Shown: positions 23,279 to 35,983, numbered from the stretch's first letter. The stretch: DNA of 64,000 bases from Deinococcus sp. HSC-46F16 (GCF_024171495.1 NZ_JALJZW010000004.1:292425-356424), one strand, 5' to 3'. Notes: a model not told the origin generated them from the letters alone. Translations and numbers: made by a program.

Positions 23279-24976
23279 ATGCAAGGCACCATGATGGACG
23301 TTCCCCTCACCATCCCCTTCATCCTGGAGCGTGCCCGCACGATCTATGCCGGGCGCGAGGTCGTCAGCCTGCTCGTCGCCGGGCGCGACGAGGCCGGGCA
23401 ACCCATCCCCCACAAGCACCGCACGACCTACGGAGCGGTGGCCGACCGGGCGCTGCGGCTGGGCACGGCGCTTCAGGGCCTCGGCCTGACCCCCGGCGAC
23501 CGGGTGGCCACCCTGGCGGTGAACTCGTTCCGGCATCTCGAAGCGTACCTGGGGGTCCCCAGCGCGGGCTTCGTGCTGCACACGGTCAACATCCGCCTGC
23601 ACCCCGAGCAGATCGCCTGGATTCTGAACCACGCCGAAGACCGGGTGCTGCTGATCGAGAACGTCTTCGCGGCGATGATTCCGGCGCTCAAAGCGGCGTG
23701 CCCGAAGCTGGAGCACATCGTCGTGCTGGGGCCGCTGCCGCAGCCTATCCCCGGCGTGCAGAACTACGACTCCTGGGTGATGGGCCACGAGCCGATGCCG
23801 CGCTACCCGCAGCTCGCGGAAACGGACGCCGCCGCCATGTGCTACACCTCCGGGACGACCGGGAATCCCAAGGGGGTGCTGTACACCCACCGCTCGACGG
23901 TGCTGCACTCGCTCGCCAGTGCCCCCAAGGACGCGCTGAACGTGGGCGAGCGCGACGTGGTGCTGCCGGTGGTGCCCATGTTCCACGTCAACGCCTGGGG
24001 CCTGCCCTACACCTGCGCGATGTACGGGGCGGCGCAGGTCTACGGCGGGGCCTTCAGCGACGGCCCGACCCTGGCCCGGCTGATGCAGGACGAGCGCGTG
24101 ACCATCACGGCGGGGGTGCCCACGATCTGGATGGGCCTGCTCGCCGAACTCGACCGGGCGAAGGCGGCGGGGCAGCCCTACGACCTCTCAGCGCTGGAAC
24201 GGTTGGTGGTGGGCGGCTCGGCGGCGCCCGAGAGCATGATTCGCGCCTTCGAGGAGCGGCATGACCTCAGCCTCGCGCACGCCTGGGGCATGACCGAGAC
24301 GCATCCGCTGGGGACCGCCAGCATCGTGCCGGTCGGGATCGACGAGCGCAGCGACGAGGGCTACCGCCTCCGGGCCAAGCAGGGGCAGCCCGTGCCGCTG
24401 GTCTTTCTGGAGATCGTCTCGGAGCAAGGCGAGCCGCTCCCCCACGACGGCAAGACGATGGGCCGCCTGATCGCGCGGGGGCCGTGGATCGCCAGTTCCT
24501 ACTTCAAGGGCGAGGGCGAGGGGAGCTTCTTTGAGCGGGACGGCGAGCTGTGGTTCGACACCGGGGACATCGCCACCCTCGACGAGCGCGGCTACATGCA
24601 CATTCAGGACCGGGCCAAGGACCTGATCAAGTCGGGCGGCGAGTGGATCAGCAGCGTGGACCTGGAAAACGCGATCATGGCCCACCCCGCCGTCGCGCAG
24701 TGCGCCGTGATCGCCATGGACGACCCCAAGTGGGACGAGCGCCCGCTGGCGGTGGTCACCCTGCGCGAGGGCGGGCAGGTCACCCACGAGGAACTGCGCG
24801 ATTTCCTGGCGCCCAAGTTCGCCAAGTGGTGGCTCCCCGACGCGACCGTCTTTGCCGCCAGCCTGCCCATCGGCGCGACGGGCAAGTTCCTCAAGCGCGA
24901 GCTGCGCGAGCAGTACCGGGGCTACCCCCACACCCACGAGACGCACCATGCCAACCTCGCGGGCGAGGGAGGCTGA
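23279..24976 (+). CDS. medium/long-chain acyl-CoA synthetase (AMP-forming)
   Basis: The 565-residue ANL-superfamily enzyme activates fatty acids with ATP to acyl-AMP and then acyl-CoA. The P-loop-like motif YTSGTTGNPKGV is near residue 198, followed by MFHVNAWGLPY, the GMTET motif (HAWGMTETHPLG), WFDTGD and the C-terminal KFLKRELRE with the catalytic Lys region. Overall it resembles AlkK-type medium-chain enzymes. The ATG at 23279 has GAGGAGG 5 bases upstream. It starts a plus-strand run of independent genes. Confidence 0.92.
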   Translation: MQGTMMDVPLTIPFILERARTIYAGREVVSLLVAGRDEAGQPIPHKHRTTYGAVADRALRLGTALQGLGLTPGDRVATLAVNSFRHLEAYLGVPSAGFVLHTVNIRLHPEQIAWILNHAEDRVLLIENVFAAMIPALKAACPKLEHIVVLGPLPQPIPGVQNYDSWVMGHEPMPRYPQLAETDAAAMCYTSGTTGNPKGVLYTHRSTVLHSLASAPKDALNVGERDVVLPVVPMFHVNAWGLPYTCAMYGAAQVYGGAFSDGPTLARLMQDERVTITAGVPTIWMGLLAELDRAKAAGQPYDLSALERLVVGGSAAPESMIRAFEERHDLSLAHAWGMTETHPLGTASIVPVGIDERSDEGYRLRAKQGQPVPLVFLEIVSEQGEPLPHDGKTMGRLIARGPWIASSYFKGEGEGSFFERDGELWFDTGDIATLDERGYMHIQDRAKDLIKSGGEWISSVDLENAIMAHPAVAQCAVIAMDDPKWDERPLAVVTLREGGQVTHEELRDFLAPKFAKWWLPDATVFAASLPIGATGKFLKRELREQYRGYPHTHETHHANLAGEGG

Positions 24977-24988
24977 AGCCCAACCCCG

Positions 24989-24994
24989 TAGAAT
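24989..24994 (+). promoter_or_regulatory. -10 box of the esterase gene, leaderless layout
   Basis: TAGAAT lies 7 bases before the ATG at 25002. Confidence 0.6.
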
Positions 24995-25001
24995 CCCCAC
25001 T

Positions 25002-26012
<1,011 letters not shown>

Positions 26013-26054
26013 CGCCCGCCCCCCAGCACTCACCCGGTCCCGCCCCGCAGACGC

Positions 26055-26060
26055 CACAAT
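26055..26060 (+). promoter_or_regulatory. -10-like box of the C39-like peptidase gene
   Basis: CACAAT lies 7 bases before the ATG at 26068, the usual leaderless spacing but with an imperfect first base. Confidence 0.4.
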
Positions 26061-26067
26061 CGGCCCC

Positions 26068-27138
<1,071 letters not shown>

Positions 27139-27194
27139 AGCGCACCCCATTCTGCCGCCCCTGATCGGGTGTTTCGCGCCCCGTCCCCCCTCTC

Positions 27195-27200
27195 TACAGT
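27195..27200 (+). promoter_or_regulatory. -10 box of the pilus operon, leaderless layout
   Basis: TACAGT lies 6 bases before the ATG at 27207. The three downstream pilin-like genes are reached by overlapping stop/start codons, so this is the likely operon promoter. Confidence 0.55.
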
Positions 27201-27206
27201 GGGGGC

Positions 27207-28946
27207 ATGAGTGTTCACGTCCTTCGTCCCCGCAGGCGCCGCCGCGAAGAGGGCATCGCGCTGGTGGTTGTCCTCCTCTTCACGGCGGTCGTCCTCACGA
27301 TCGTGGTGAGCACCACCGCCACGCTGGCGCTGGGGGCGCGGGGCGGCGGCGTGAACGAGCGGGCGGCGTATCAGGCGCTGCTGGCGGCGGAGAGCGGGCT
27401 GAATACGTTTGAGGCACGCGTGAGGGACAAGACAGACAGCCTGCCTCTCGCCCAGAGGCTGCGCGGCACCCCACCGACTCCCCAGCAGTTCAACGCGTGG
27501 CTTCAGGCGTATGGCCTGAACACCTACACCACGGCGAGCGGACGGTCGGTCACGCTGACCTTTGACCCGGCGCAGGCCCCCGATCTGGCGCTGGTCGCGA
27601 CCGAGGCCAATGGGAACACCAAGAAAGTCGTGCTGCAAAATTACTCGGCCTATTCCGCTCCGGCTTACAACATCCGCGCAGACGCCCCGCTGGTTTCCTA
27701 TCCCAACGTGGACGTCAAGGGCGGCGCGCGCATTGAGGGGCAGAATGGACTCAACTCGACGGGCATGACCCAGGTCGCCAAGGTTGATCAGCCCTCCGGA
27801 GTAACGCTGGCCGCTTCCGCGACAGCACCGACCTTTTCCATGAACTTGGAGGCCACCCTGGGAGCCAGGGACCGGATGCTGCTGGCGGCTGGAGATTATG
27901 TCAGCGTAGGCTCACGCAGTTACCGGGTGCAGTCGGTCCGCGAGGCGACGGGCACCCAGCCCCGTGACGCCGAAGTGACCCTTAAGGCTCTGGGCGACAG
28001 CTTTCCACTGATCACCATCACCAACAGCGCGGCCGTGCAGCGGATCGACTCGGCCGTGACAGCTTCTTTTATCCAGACAGTCAACCAGACAACGACTGTC
28101 CCCGTCTCCGACCCCACCTTTTTTGTGGTGGGGTCCGACGTTTTCCTGGGAGCCATGAAGGGAAGGGTGGAGAGCATCGACACGTTGGCCAAGACCATCC
28201 AGGTGAACTGGCTGAGCACGTCGGGGGCCAACTCTGCCACGGTCACGGAGGGGACACCCGTCCGGCGGGACGTCCGGGCAGTCGCTTCTGGGTACGGCAT
28301 TGACGGTGAGGACCAGGTGACGAACGGTGTCTATGAAGATGATCTGCGTCTGCGCAATCTCAATCCGTTCAATCCTTCAGCAGACACCGAGACCACCGAC
28401 CTTTTCACCCATACCTTCGGCCAAACGAAAAAGCAGATGCTCAATGTCGCCCCGTTCAATGTCGGGCTGACGGCCACCGATCCGCAGCCATGGGTCAATC
28501 CGACCAGCGGCTTCACAGGCACGATGCCTGACCCCCCCACGCGGCCCGTACTGATTGACGGCAGTCTTCATTTGAATGGAAGCCAGGAACTCTGCGGCCG
28601 GGGCATTCTCATCGTCAAGGGCAACATGACGGTCAACGGCACGTGCGCGGCGGGCTTCCAAGGCGCCATCTATGTAATGGGGGATTACGACCAGCAGGGC
28701 AACTCCATCATTAATGGCGCAGTGATCGCAGAAGGGGCGACCGAGATCGTCGCCGGTACCGAATGTGTTCCCAACCCGACCGGTGACACAGGCAGTGGCT
28801 CCGGAAACTCCTGTGATACGCAAGTCGCCGGAACTGGCCAGGGCAGTGGCAAGATTAACTACGACCGGGGAGCACTGCTGGCGGCCGGTTCCCTCCTCTC
28901 CCCGCCCACCTTCGGGGCCGTGCAGGGAACTTGGAGGCAGCGGTGA
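27207..28946 (+). CDS. PilX-like type IV pilus assembly protein
   Basis: The 579-residue protein has a basic N-terminus (arginine cluster, then Glu-Glu-Gly) and a single hydrophobic helix (IALVVVLLFTAVVLTIVVST), the form of the PilX_N domain of minor pilins. The large remainder has many short beta-like segments and three late Cys residues. It opens a four-gene operon of pilin-like proteins and its stop overlaps the next start by 4 bases (GTGA). It is much longer than PilX of proteobacteria, so it may carry an extra surface domain. Confidence 0.75.
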   Translation: MSVHVLRPRRRRREEGIALVVVLLFTAVVLTIVVSTTATLALGARGGGVNERAAYQALLAAESGLNTFEARVRDKTDSLPLAQRLRGTPPTPQQFNAWLQAYGLNTYTTASGRSVTLTFDPAQAPDLALVATEANGNTKKVVLQNYSAYSAPAYNIRADAPLVSYPNVDVKGGARIEGQNGLNSTGMTQVAKVDQPSGVTLAASATAPTFSMNLEATLGARDRMLLAAGDYVSVGSRSYRVQSVREATGTQPRDAEVTLKALGDSFPLITITNSAAVQRIDSAVTASFIQTVNQTTTVPVSDPTFFVVGSDVFLGAMKGRVESIDTLAKTIQVNWLSTSGANSATVTEGTPVRRDVRAVASGYGIDGEDQVTNGVYEDDLRLRNLNPFNPSADTETTDLFTHTFGQTKKQMLNVAPFNVGLTATDPQPWVNPTSGFTGTMPDPPTRPVLIDGSLHLNGSQELCGRGILIVKGNMTVNGTCAAGFQGAIYVMGDYDQQGNSIINGAVIAEGATEIVAGTECVPNPTGDTGSGSGNSCDTQVAGTGQGSGKINYDRGALLAAGSLLSPPTFGAVQGTWRQR

Positions 28947-29443
28947 GGCGGCACGGCTTCACGCTCGTTGAGCTGTTGATTGTCGTCGCCATCATCGGAA
29001 TTCTGGCGGCCATTGGCCTGGTGAACTACGCGCGGTGGCGGGCGAGTTCGGCCGTGATGGATGGAGCACAGCAATTCGCACAGGCCATCAACACTGCGAG
29101 GACAGGGGCGAAGCGGGCCAATGCCTGCTGGCAGATTTCATTGGTGTCGACCGCTGTCAGCAACACGCAGTATCAGGTCAAGGAATACAGCACACCCAAT
29201 TGCGCCGGTAGCACGGCCTCTTTGCTCCGTACCCGGACATACACCATGCCAGCGGGAACCCAACTTTTCCCCTCAACTTCGGCGGGCATTCCCGTTGCCA
29301 CGTCTGATCCGGTCGAGTTTACGCCGCCCTACGCGACCACGGACGCCTCCCCGAACACCTACGCAGTGCGGTGGATCAACAACACCAACGTCTGGCGAAC
29401 GGTACGCATCACCAGCATCATGGGAAAGGTTGTGGTGAAGTGA
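28943..29443 (+). CDS. prepilin, type IV pilin / GspH-like
   Basis: The 166-residue prepilin has the class III signal RRHG followed by FTLVELLIVVAIIGILAAIG, with the conserved Glu5 after the cleavage site. Two or more Cys residues lie in the globular part. GTG at 28943 has GGAGG 5 bases upstream and overlaps the preceding stop. It should be cleaved by a prepilin peptidase and assembled at the pilus or pseudopilus tip. Confidence 0.88.
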   Translation: MRRHGFTLVELLIVVAIIGILAAIGLVNYARWRASSAVMDGAQQFAQAINTARTGAKRANACWQISLVSTAVSNTQYQVKEYSTPNCAGSTASLLRTRTYTMPAGTQLFPSTSAGIPVATSDPVEFTPPYATTDASPNTYAVRWINNTNVWRTVRITSIMGKVVVK

Positions 29444-29841
29444 AGCAGCGGGCAGAGCAGGGACTGACCCTCATCGAAGTGCTGGTCGCGCTCGCCATCT
29501 TTACCATCGTCTCTGTGGCGGTGTTGTCGATGTTTCCGGCCATCTTCAAACTCAACAGCCAGACACGGGCGGACCAGGCCGTGACCGTCGGGGCCAAACA
29601 GTACATGGAGAGCGTTCGGACCAACTTCTCAACGAGCACCCTGTTTGACACGGCGACCACCGCCTCCCTCCCCCCAGCCCCCTCGGGAAACGAGGTCAAC
29701 GGCTACACCTGCGAACGGGGGGTCACGGACGTTCCGAATCCGACTGGCGGGCTGACCATCATCAAGCGGGTCACCTTGACATGCACCCACACCAGCCAGC
29801 CCGAGCAGACCTTCGTCCTCGACTTCGGGAGACCCTCGTGA
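29440..29841 (+). CDS. minor pilin, PilV-like
   Basis: The 133-residue prepilin reads RAEQG followed by LTLIEVLVALAIFTIVSVAV, with Glu at +5. Two Cys residues in the C-terminal half could form a disulfide. GTG at 29440 overlaps the upstream stop by 4 bases, as does its own stop with the next gene. The position and form match PilV/GspI. Confidence 0.85.
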   Translation: MKQRAEQGLTLIEVLVALAIFTIVSVAVLSMFPAIFKLNSQTRADQAVTVGAKQYMESVRTNFSTSTLFDTATTASLPPAPSGNEVNGYTCERGVTDVPNPTGGLTIIKRVTLTCTHTSQPEQTFVLDFGRPS

Positions 29842-30638
29842 GGCGCCGGGCCGATCAGGGACTCACCTTGGTCGAACTGCTGATCGCCATGGCAATTATG
29901 GGGATCGTCTTCGTGCTGGTGACCAACTGGCAGGTGTCTACGCTCAGCATCTCGACACGCACCAATGCCCTGTCGCAGCGGCTCAGTGACCTGACCGACG
30001 TCACAGGCTACGTGGGGGACCGGGTGCGCTCGGCGGTCCGGGTGCGGGTGGCCACCTCGGGCATGACGGTCAATTCGGGCACCGGAAATGCCTGCTCCAA
30101 CGAGCGGCCCTGCCTGGCCGTGGTGCTTCCCATGCCCTCGGCGTCGGGCGGAATCAACGAATATGACCTGTACACCTACCGGATGGAGCCACGCTCCGTG
30201 CTCAATGAAGACGACAGACCGGACGACGACTGGGCCAACGGAACGGACGTCTCTCCGGCGGTCACCTCTAGAGTTCAGGTGCTGCGCGAATACCGCACCC
30301 ATTCGGCAAGCACCCCGGCGACCTGTCAGGCGACACCCGCCCAGTTCGAATCGGGCAGCTTTGTGGGCACCAGCGCCAACGTCGCCAACTGCACAGCGAT
30401 GCGTGACCTCGCGAGTCTAGGGAGTGTGGGGAGCACCCTTCCCTATCTTGTCTCGGACTACTTGACGCCTGCCAACGAATTGAAGGACGTTTCCGGAGCG
30501 AACGTGCCCGCATTCAGCCTGACCAGTGGCGCAATCACCCTGCGCTTCCAGAGCAAGTTTCGCGTCCGAGGGGCGACGCAACTGCTCCCAATCCCGCCCT
30601 ACGCCCTCACCGTGCAGGCCCGCAACGTCGCCCCGTAA
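29838..30638 (+). CDS. minor pilin, PilW-like
   Basis: The 266-residue prepilin reads RRADQG followed by LTLVELLIAMAIMGIVFVLV. The length and position after PilV-like fit PilW/GspJ. It contains four Cys in the mature part. GTG at 29838 overlaps the previous stop. It is the last gene of the operon, ending 24 bases before the ATG of the zinc-ribbon protein, which has its own -10 box. Confidence 0.85.
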   Translation: MRRRADQGLTLVELLIAMAIMGIVFVLVTNWQVSTLSISTRTNALSQRLSDLTDVTGYVGDRVRSAVRVRVATSGMTVNSGTGNACSNERPCLAVVLPMPSASGGINEYDLYTYRMEPRSVLNEDDRPDDDWANGTDVSPAVTSRVQVLREYRTHSASTPATCQATPAQFESGSFVGTSANVANCTAMRDLASLGSVGSTLPYLVSDYLTPANELKDVSGANVPAFSLTSGAITLRFQSKFRVRGATQLLPIPPYALTVQARNVAP

Positions 30639-30650
30639 AGCCCCGCACCC

Positions 30651-30656
30651 TACACT
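30651..30656 (+). promoter_or_regulatory. -10 box of the zinc-ribbon/HEPN-like gene, leaderless layout
   Basis: TACACT lies 6 bases before the ATG at 30663. Confidence 0.6.
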
Positions 30657-30662
30657 CCCCCC

Positions 30663-31493
30663 ATGCTCTTCTCCACCCGCTGCCCCGAGTGTGCCCGTGA
30701 GATGCGGGCAGAGTTCGCCGACAGCGCCGTCCATGACCTGACCTGTCCGCACTGCGGGGCCGAGTTCTGCGTGCTGGTGCGCAAGCACAAGTTCGAGGTG
30801 CTGTTCGACCTGGGCACGCGGGCGCTGATGGACGGCTACGCGCGGGAGGCAGTCGCCACCTTCGCGGCGGCGCTGGAGCGCTTCTTCGAGTTCTATGTGC
30901 GGGCGGCGGTGCTGGAGCGGATGGCGGACGGCGAGACCGACTTCACGGGGGCACTCGCGGCGCTGGACGGCACCTGGAAGCACGTCTCGGCGCAGTCGGA
31001 GCGGCAACTGGGCATGTTCGCGCTGGCCTACCTGCTGCGCGAGGGCCGCCCGCCCGACTTCCTGACCCCGCAGGCCCTGGGCAGCGACTTTCGCAACCGG
31101 GTCGTGCACCGGGGCGCCCTGCCCCGACGCGAGGAGGTCGAGGCCTACGCCGCCCGCGTCTTCGCGCTGATCGACCGGCTGCTGACTGAACTGGGCGAGG
31201 GAGCCGCCCACGCCGCGCTCGCGCAGGAGGCCGAGTTTGCGGCGCACCTCGCGCGGCTGCCGGGTCATGTCACCGCCGTCTTCGAGGAGCATCCCGGCAT
31301 GTTCCGTGCCCGGCGCTTCGGGGGCGACGTGCCCGGCAAGGCCGCCCCCGACAAGGCGGCGCCCGACTCGCCCCGCAACGACGCGCAGACCTTCGCGCGG
31401 GCGCTGGCCGAGCGGGGGCCGGGGCTGGATCACCTGCTGCGGGAACACTTCCTGAAGGATCCCAGCCGCAAGGGGGGCGGGGGGCGGTCCTGA
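30663..31493 (+). CDS. zinc-ribbon protein with HEPN-like motif, function unknown
   Basis: The 276-residue cytoplasmic protein begins with a zinc ribbon (Cys7, Cys10, Cys28, Cys31; CPEC and CPHC). A helical domain follows (about 45-180) whose last part reads FRNRVVHRG. Arg144-Asn145 with His149 fits the R(N)x3H pattern of HEPN domains, which are often RNases in toxin and defence systems but can also be inactive binding domains. The C-terminal 60 residues are Pro/Asp-rich and probably disordered. No antitoxin-like partner is adjacent. The HEPN reading is an inference from one motif and a helical context. Confidence 0.7.
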   Translation: MLFSTRCPECAREMRAEFADSAVHDLTCPHCGAEFCVLVRKHKFEVLFDLGTRALMDGYAREAVATFAAALERFFEFYVRAAVLERMADGETDFTGALAALDGTWKHVSAQSERQLGMFALAYLLREGRPPDFLTPQALGSDFRNRVVHRGALPRREEVEAYAARVFALIDRLLTELGEGAAHAALAQEAEFAAHLARLPGHVTAVFEEHPGMFRARRFGGDVPGKAAPDKAAPDSPRNDAQTFARALAERGPGLDHLLREHFLKDPSRKGGGGRS

Positions 31494-31500
31494 AGGCCCC

Positions 31501-31506
31501 TACACT
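31501..31506 (+). promoter_or_regulatory. -10 box of the epoxide hydrolase gene, leaderless layout
   Basis: TACACT lies 5 bases before the ATG at 31512. Confidence 0.6.
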
Positions 31507-31511
31507 GGGGC

Positions 31512-32378
<867 letters not shown>

Positions 32379-32408
32379 CCTGAGTCTCTTTTCGTGCCAT
32401 CCTCGGCC

Positions 32409-32795
32409 ATGACGACGGAGACAGTGCAGATCAGGGTGGAGGGCTACGGCGAGGTCACGGCGCGGGCGGGCGAGCGGCTGGTGCTGGCGCTGGAACGCGG
32501 CGGGGTGGACATCCTGCACCGCTGCGGGGGCGTGGCCCGCTGCACGACCTGCCGGGTGAGCTTCTCTGAGGGCGAACCCGACCTGATGACGGTGGCCGAG
32601 CACGACAAGCTCGTGGAAAAGGGACTGCTGGGGCAGGCGCGGCTCTCCTGCCAGATCGAGTGCGCCGAGGGCATGGCCGTGACGCCGCTGCAAACGGCGC
32701 GGTCGAGCGGACTGGAACCCGGCAAGGCACCCGCCGAGCAGATCGAACCCGAGCCCGAGTGGACCACCCGGCCGGGGTCATCGACCGAGGGCTAA
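32409..32795 (+). CDS. 2Fe-2S ferredoxin
   Basis: The 128-residue protein is a plant-type [2Fe-2S] ferredoxin. The cluster ligands are Cys39, Cys45, Cys48 in HRCGGVARCTTCRV and Cys81 in ARLSCQIEC. A 40-residue Pro/Glu-rich acidic tail follows the domain. ATG at 32409 is preferred over the in-frame ATG at 32394, because the conserved domain starts soon after and CATCCT, a poor -10 match, lies 5 bases upstream. The TAA stop lies at the very edge of the hairpin repeat that follows. Confidence 0.88.
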   Translation: MTTETVQIRVEGYGEVTARAGERLVLALERGGVDILHRCGGVARCTTCRVSFSEGEPDLMTVAEHDKLVEKGLLGQARLSCQIECAEGMAVTPLQTARSSGLEPGKAPAEQIEPEPEWTTRPGSSTEG

Positions 32796-32951
32796 TACGG
32801 ATTCCGGTTGAACAGTTACACAAACTGTTCAACCCGAGCGGACTTGTAAAGCTGCGGAGCAGAGCGAGCAGGAACAAAACGGTTGCCGGGAAAGGAGTTG
32901 TCGAACCGGAAAGGCGCCGGTTCGACAACTCCTTTTCCGGCAACCGTATAA
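32793..32951. repeat. MITE-like hairpin element between convergent genes
   Basis: The element begins TAATACGGATTCCGG and ends TTTCCGGCAACCGTATAA, so its ends are imperfect inverted repeats with ATACGG/CCGTAT. Inside are two hairpins: GTTGAACAGTT/AACTGTTCAAC (32807-32833), and a 31-bp stem with a 7-base loop (arms 32879-32909 and 32917-32947, one G-T wobble). It exactly fills the gap between the ferredoxin stop and the DUF421 stop. No coding capacity is visible. Confidence 0.7.
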
Positions 32952-32955
32952 ACCG

Positions 32956-33759
32956 CTAGCCCGGCGTCGTGCCGGGACCGCCCCCCAGCGGACCGCCGAG
33001 GCCCAGACGGTGATCCCCCCCATCGCCGCCGGAGTCGTCACGGGCAGAGCCGTGCGCCCCCCCCAGCGGGTCTGTGGTCGCGTGGGTCCAGTCCTCGTGC
33101 CCGCAGTGGGGACAGGGGGGAACGGGGCCGTCCACCAGGCTGACCGCGCCGCAGGAGGTGCAGGCGAGCTGGCCCTGGCCGCCCTCCCTAACCGGGACGG
33201 GCGCTTCCAGGTCCCAGGGGGGCACGATGGGCAAGCCCGGCGGCGCGTCCCCCTGATGCAGAAACACGCTGAGGTTGCCGTCCTGCTCGAAGTAGACCCG
33301 CTGCACCTCCCCGAGTTGCCGCACCCCGGCGACCCGCAGGCGCTCGAAGAGGTCTTCCCGGCTGAGGTTGGAGCGGTCGAGCGCGGGGTTCGACATTATC
33401 CCGTCGCGGACGAGTTCGACGGGGACGCCCTCAATAAAGGTCTCGACCGTCTCGTTCTTGATGACGAGGTAGGCGAGCAGGCGCTGCATCCCCACCACCA
33501 GCGCCAGCACCAGCATCGCGTGGGCGAGCGGCACCTCCGGGTAGAACATCGGGTCGCCCGCCGCCGAGCCCAGCCCGATCACGATGGCGAGTTCCAGCGG
33601 ACTGAGCTGCGCCAGCCCCCGCTTGCCCATCAGCCGCAGCAGCAGCAGCAGCCAGCCGAAAATCACGACCGTCCGCAGGGCGATCTCCGCGAAAAAGAGC
33701 GGCGGGAAGTCACCCAGGAACATCCGGGGCAGGTCGAGCGGGACGACCTCGGCGCTCAT
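32956..33759 (-). CDS. DUF421 (YetF-like) membrane protein with C-terminal zinc ribbon
   Basis: The 267-residue protein has three N-terminal membrane helices (about 22-45, 55-70, 78-100), then the DUF421 cytoplasmic domain with ETVETFIEGVPVELVRDG and LDRSNLSREDLFERLR. Beyond the usual family end come a zinc ribbon (Cys200, Cys203, Cys216, Cys219) and a Gly/Asp-rich tail. YetF proteins in Bacillus are linked to spore/membrane properties, but no function is established here. Its ATG overlaps the stop of the small upstream gene by 4 bases. Confidence 0.82.
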   Translation of the reverse strand: MSAEVVPLDLPRMFLGDFPPLFFAEIALRTVVIFGWLLLLLRLMGKRGLAQLSPLELAIVIGLGSAAGDPMFYPEVPLAHAMLVLALVVGMQRLLAYLVIKNETVETFIEGVPVELVRDGIMSNPALDRSNLSREDLFERLRVAGVRQLGEVQRVYFEQDGNLSVFLHQGDAPPGLPIVPPWDLEAPVPVREGGQGQLACTSCGAVSLVDGPVPPCPHCGHEDWTHATTDPLGGAHGSARDDSGGDGGDHRLGLGGPLGGGPGTTPG

Positions 33760-33947
33760 GGACTGCGCTCCGGCGGGGGCACCTCCGCCTCGGTCAGTCC
33801 CAGTCCGGCGAGCACCTGAGGGCGCGTCCAGCCCACGTACCCGGCGAGGTCATGCAGGGCCGCCTCGAACTCGGGCGAACCGGGGGGCAGCGCCCGCAGC
33901 CGCGCCCACAGCGCGTTTCGACGCCTCAGGAAGTCACGGTCGGGCAC
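33756..33947 (-). CDS. small protein of unknown function (63 residues)
   Basis: The short, charged, mostly helical protein has no membrane segment or known motif. GTG at 33947 has a good GGAGG 7 bases upstream, and its stop overlaps the start of the DUF421 gene, which argues that it is real and coupled to it. It begins 15 bases after mltG ends. Confidence 0.65.
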   Translation of the reverse strand: MPDRDFLRRRNALWARLRALPPGSPEFEAALHDLAGYVGWTRPQVLAGLGLTEAEVPPPERSP

Positions 33948-33962
33948 GGCATCCCTCCAGCC

Positions 33963-34990
33963 TCAGCGGTAGGTCGCGTTGTCGCGCAGGTGCTCGGCGT
34001 AGGTGTGGTTGACGTAGATCTTGCCGTCCGGCGCATGCAGAAAGTAGAGGGCGTCACGGCCGTCGGACAGCTTGCGCTCGGCGTTCAGGACGCTCAGCAG
34101 GGCGGGCTGGCCGGGGTTGTTGATGGGGCCAGCGGGCAGGCCCTGGCGGGTGTAGGTCGAGTAGGGCGTGTCCTTCTCGAAATCTCCCGCCGAGCGGTCG
34201 AGTTCGGGAAGGTCCTTGCCCAGCCCGTAAGCGACGGTGGGGTCGCTGCCCAGCGCGATGCCGTCGCGCAGACGGTTGAGAAAGACCCCCGCGATGACCG
34301 GCATCTCCGCGTTGTTGGCGGCCTCCGCCTGCACCATGCTGCCCAGAATCACCCAGTCGCGTACCGACAGGCCCAGCGCCTTCGCCTTCGCCACGTTCTC
34401 CGGGGTGAATTCCTGCTCCATGCGCTCGACCATCTCTTTCACCGCGTCCGCAGGCGTCTCCCCCACCCGGAACTCGTAGGTCGCCGGGAAGATGAAGCCT
34501 TCGAGGTTCTCCTGCTCGCCCCGCGCGTACTGGCTGAGGGACGCGTCGTTGAGGGCCGCCTCGATGCCTGCCCGGTCAAAGCCTGCCTTCTCGAAGACGG
34601 GCGGAATGTCGCGCAGGCGCCAGCCCTCGGGCACCGTCACGTTGACGGTGGGGATGCGGGCGGGTCCGGCGAGTTTTTCGGCGACCTGATAGACGGTCAT
34701 GTCGCCCTTCAGGTCGTAGAGGCCCTCCTTGAGGCTGCTCGCCGTGCCGTTTCGCCGCATCACGAATCTGAGGGCGTCGGCGTTTTTCACGATGCCCCTC
34801 TCCTGCAACTCGCGGGCCACGGCGGGCAGGGTGTCGCCGGGCTCGACCTCCAGGGTGTAGGGACCGCCCCCGGCGGGCTGGGTCAGGCCGCGCAGGTACA
34901 CGAAAACCCCGGCAGCGGCCAGCAGCAGCAGAATCACCAGGCCCAGCAGAATCTTGACCCACAGGGCCATGCCGCCCCCCTGAAGCCGGG

Positions 34991-34994
<4 letters not shown>
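33963..34994 (-). CDS. mltG: endolytic peptidoglycan transglycosylase MltG
   Basis: The 343-residue protein has one N-terminal membrane anchor (about residues 11-33), a LysM-like region (about 45-110) and the YceG domain. The conserved active-site Glu224 is in [14 protein letters not shown], followed by [17 protein letters not shown] and [11 protein letters not shown]. MltG cuts nascent glycan strands in the periplasm and is thought to set their length. The ATG at 34994 overlaps the stop of the kinase gene by 4 bases. Confidence 0.92.
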
Positions 34995-35983
<989 letters not shown>

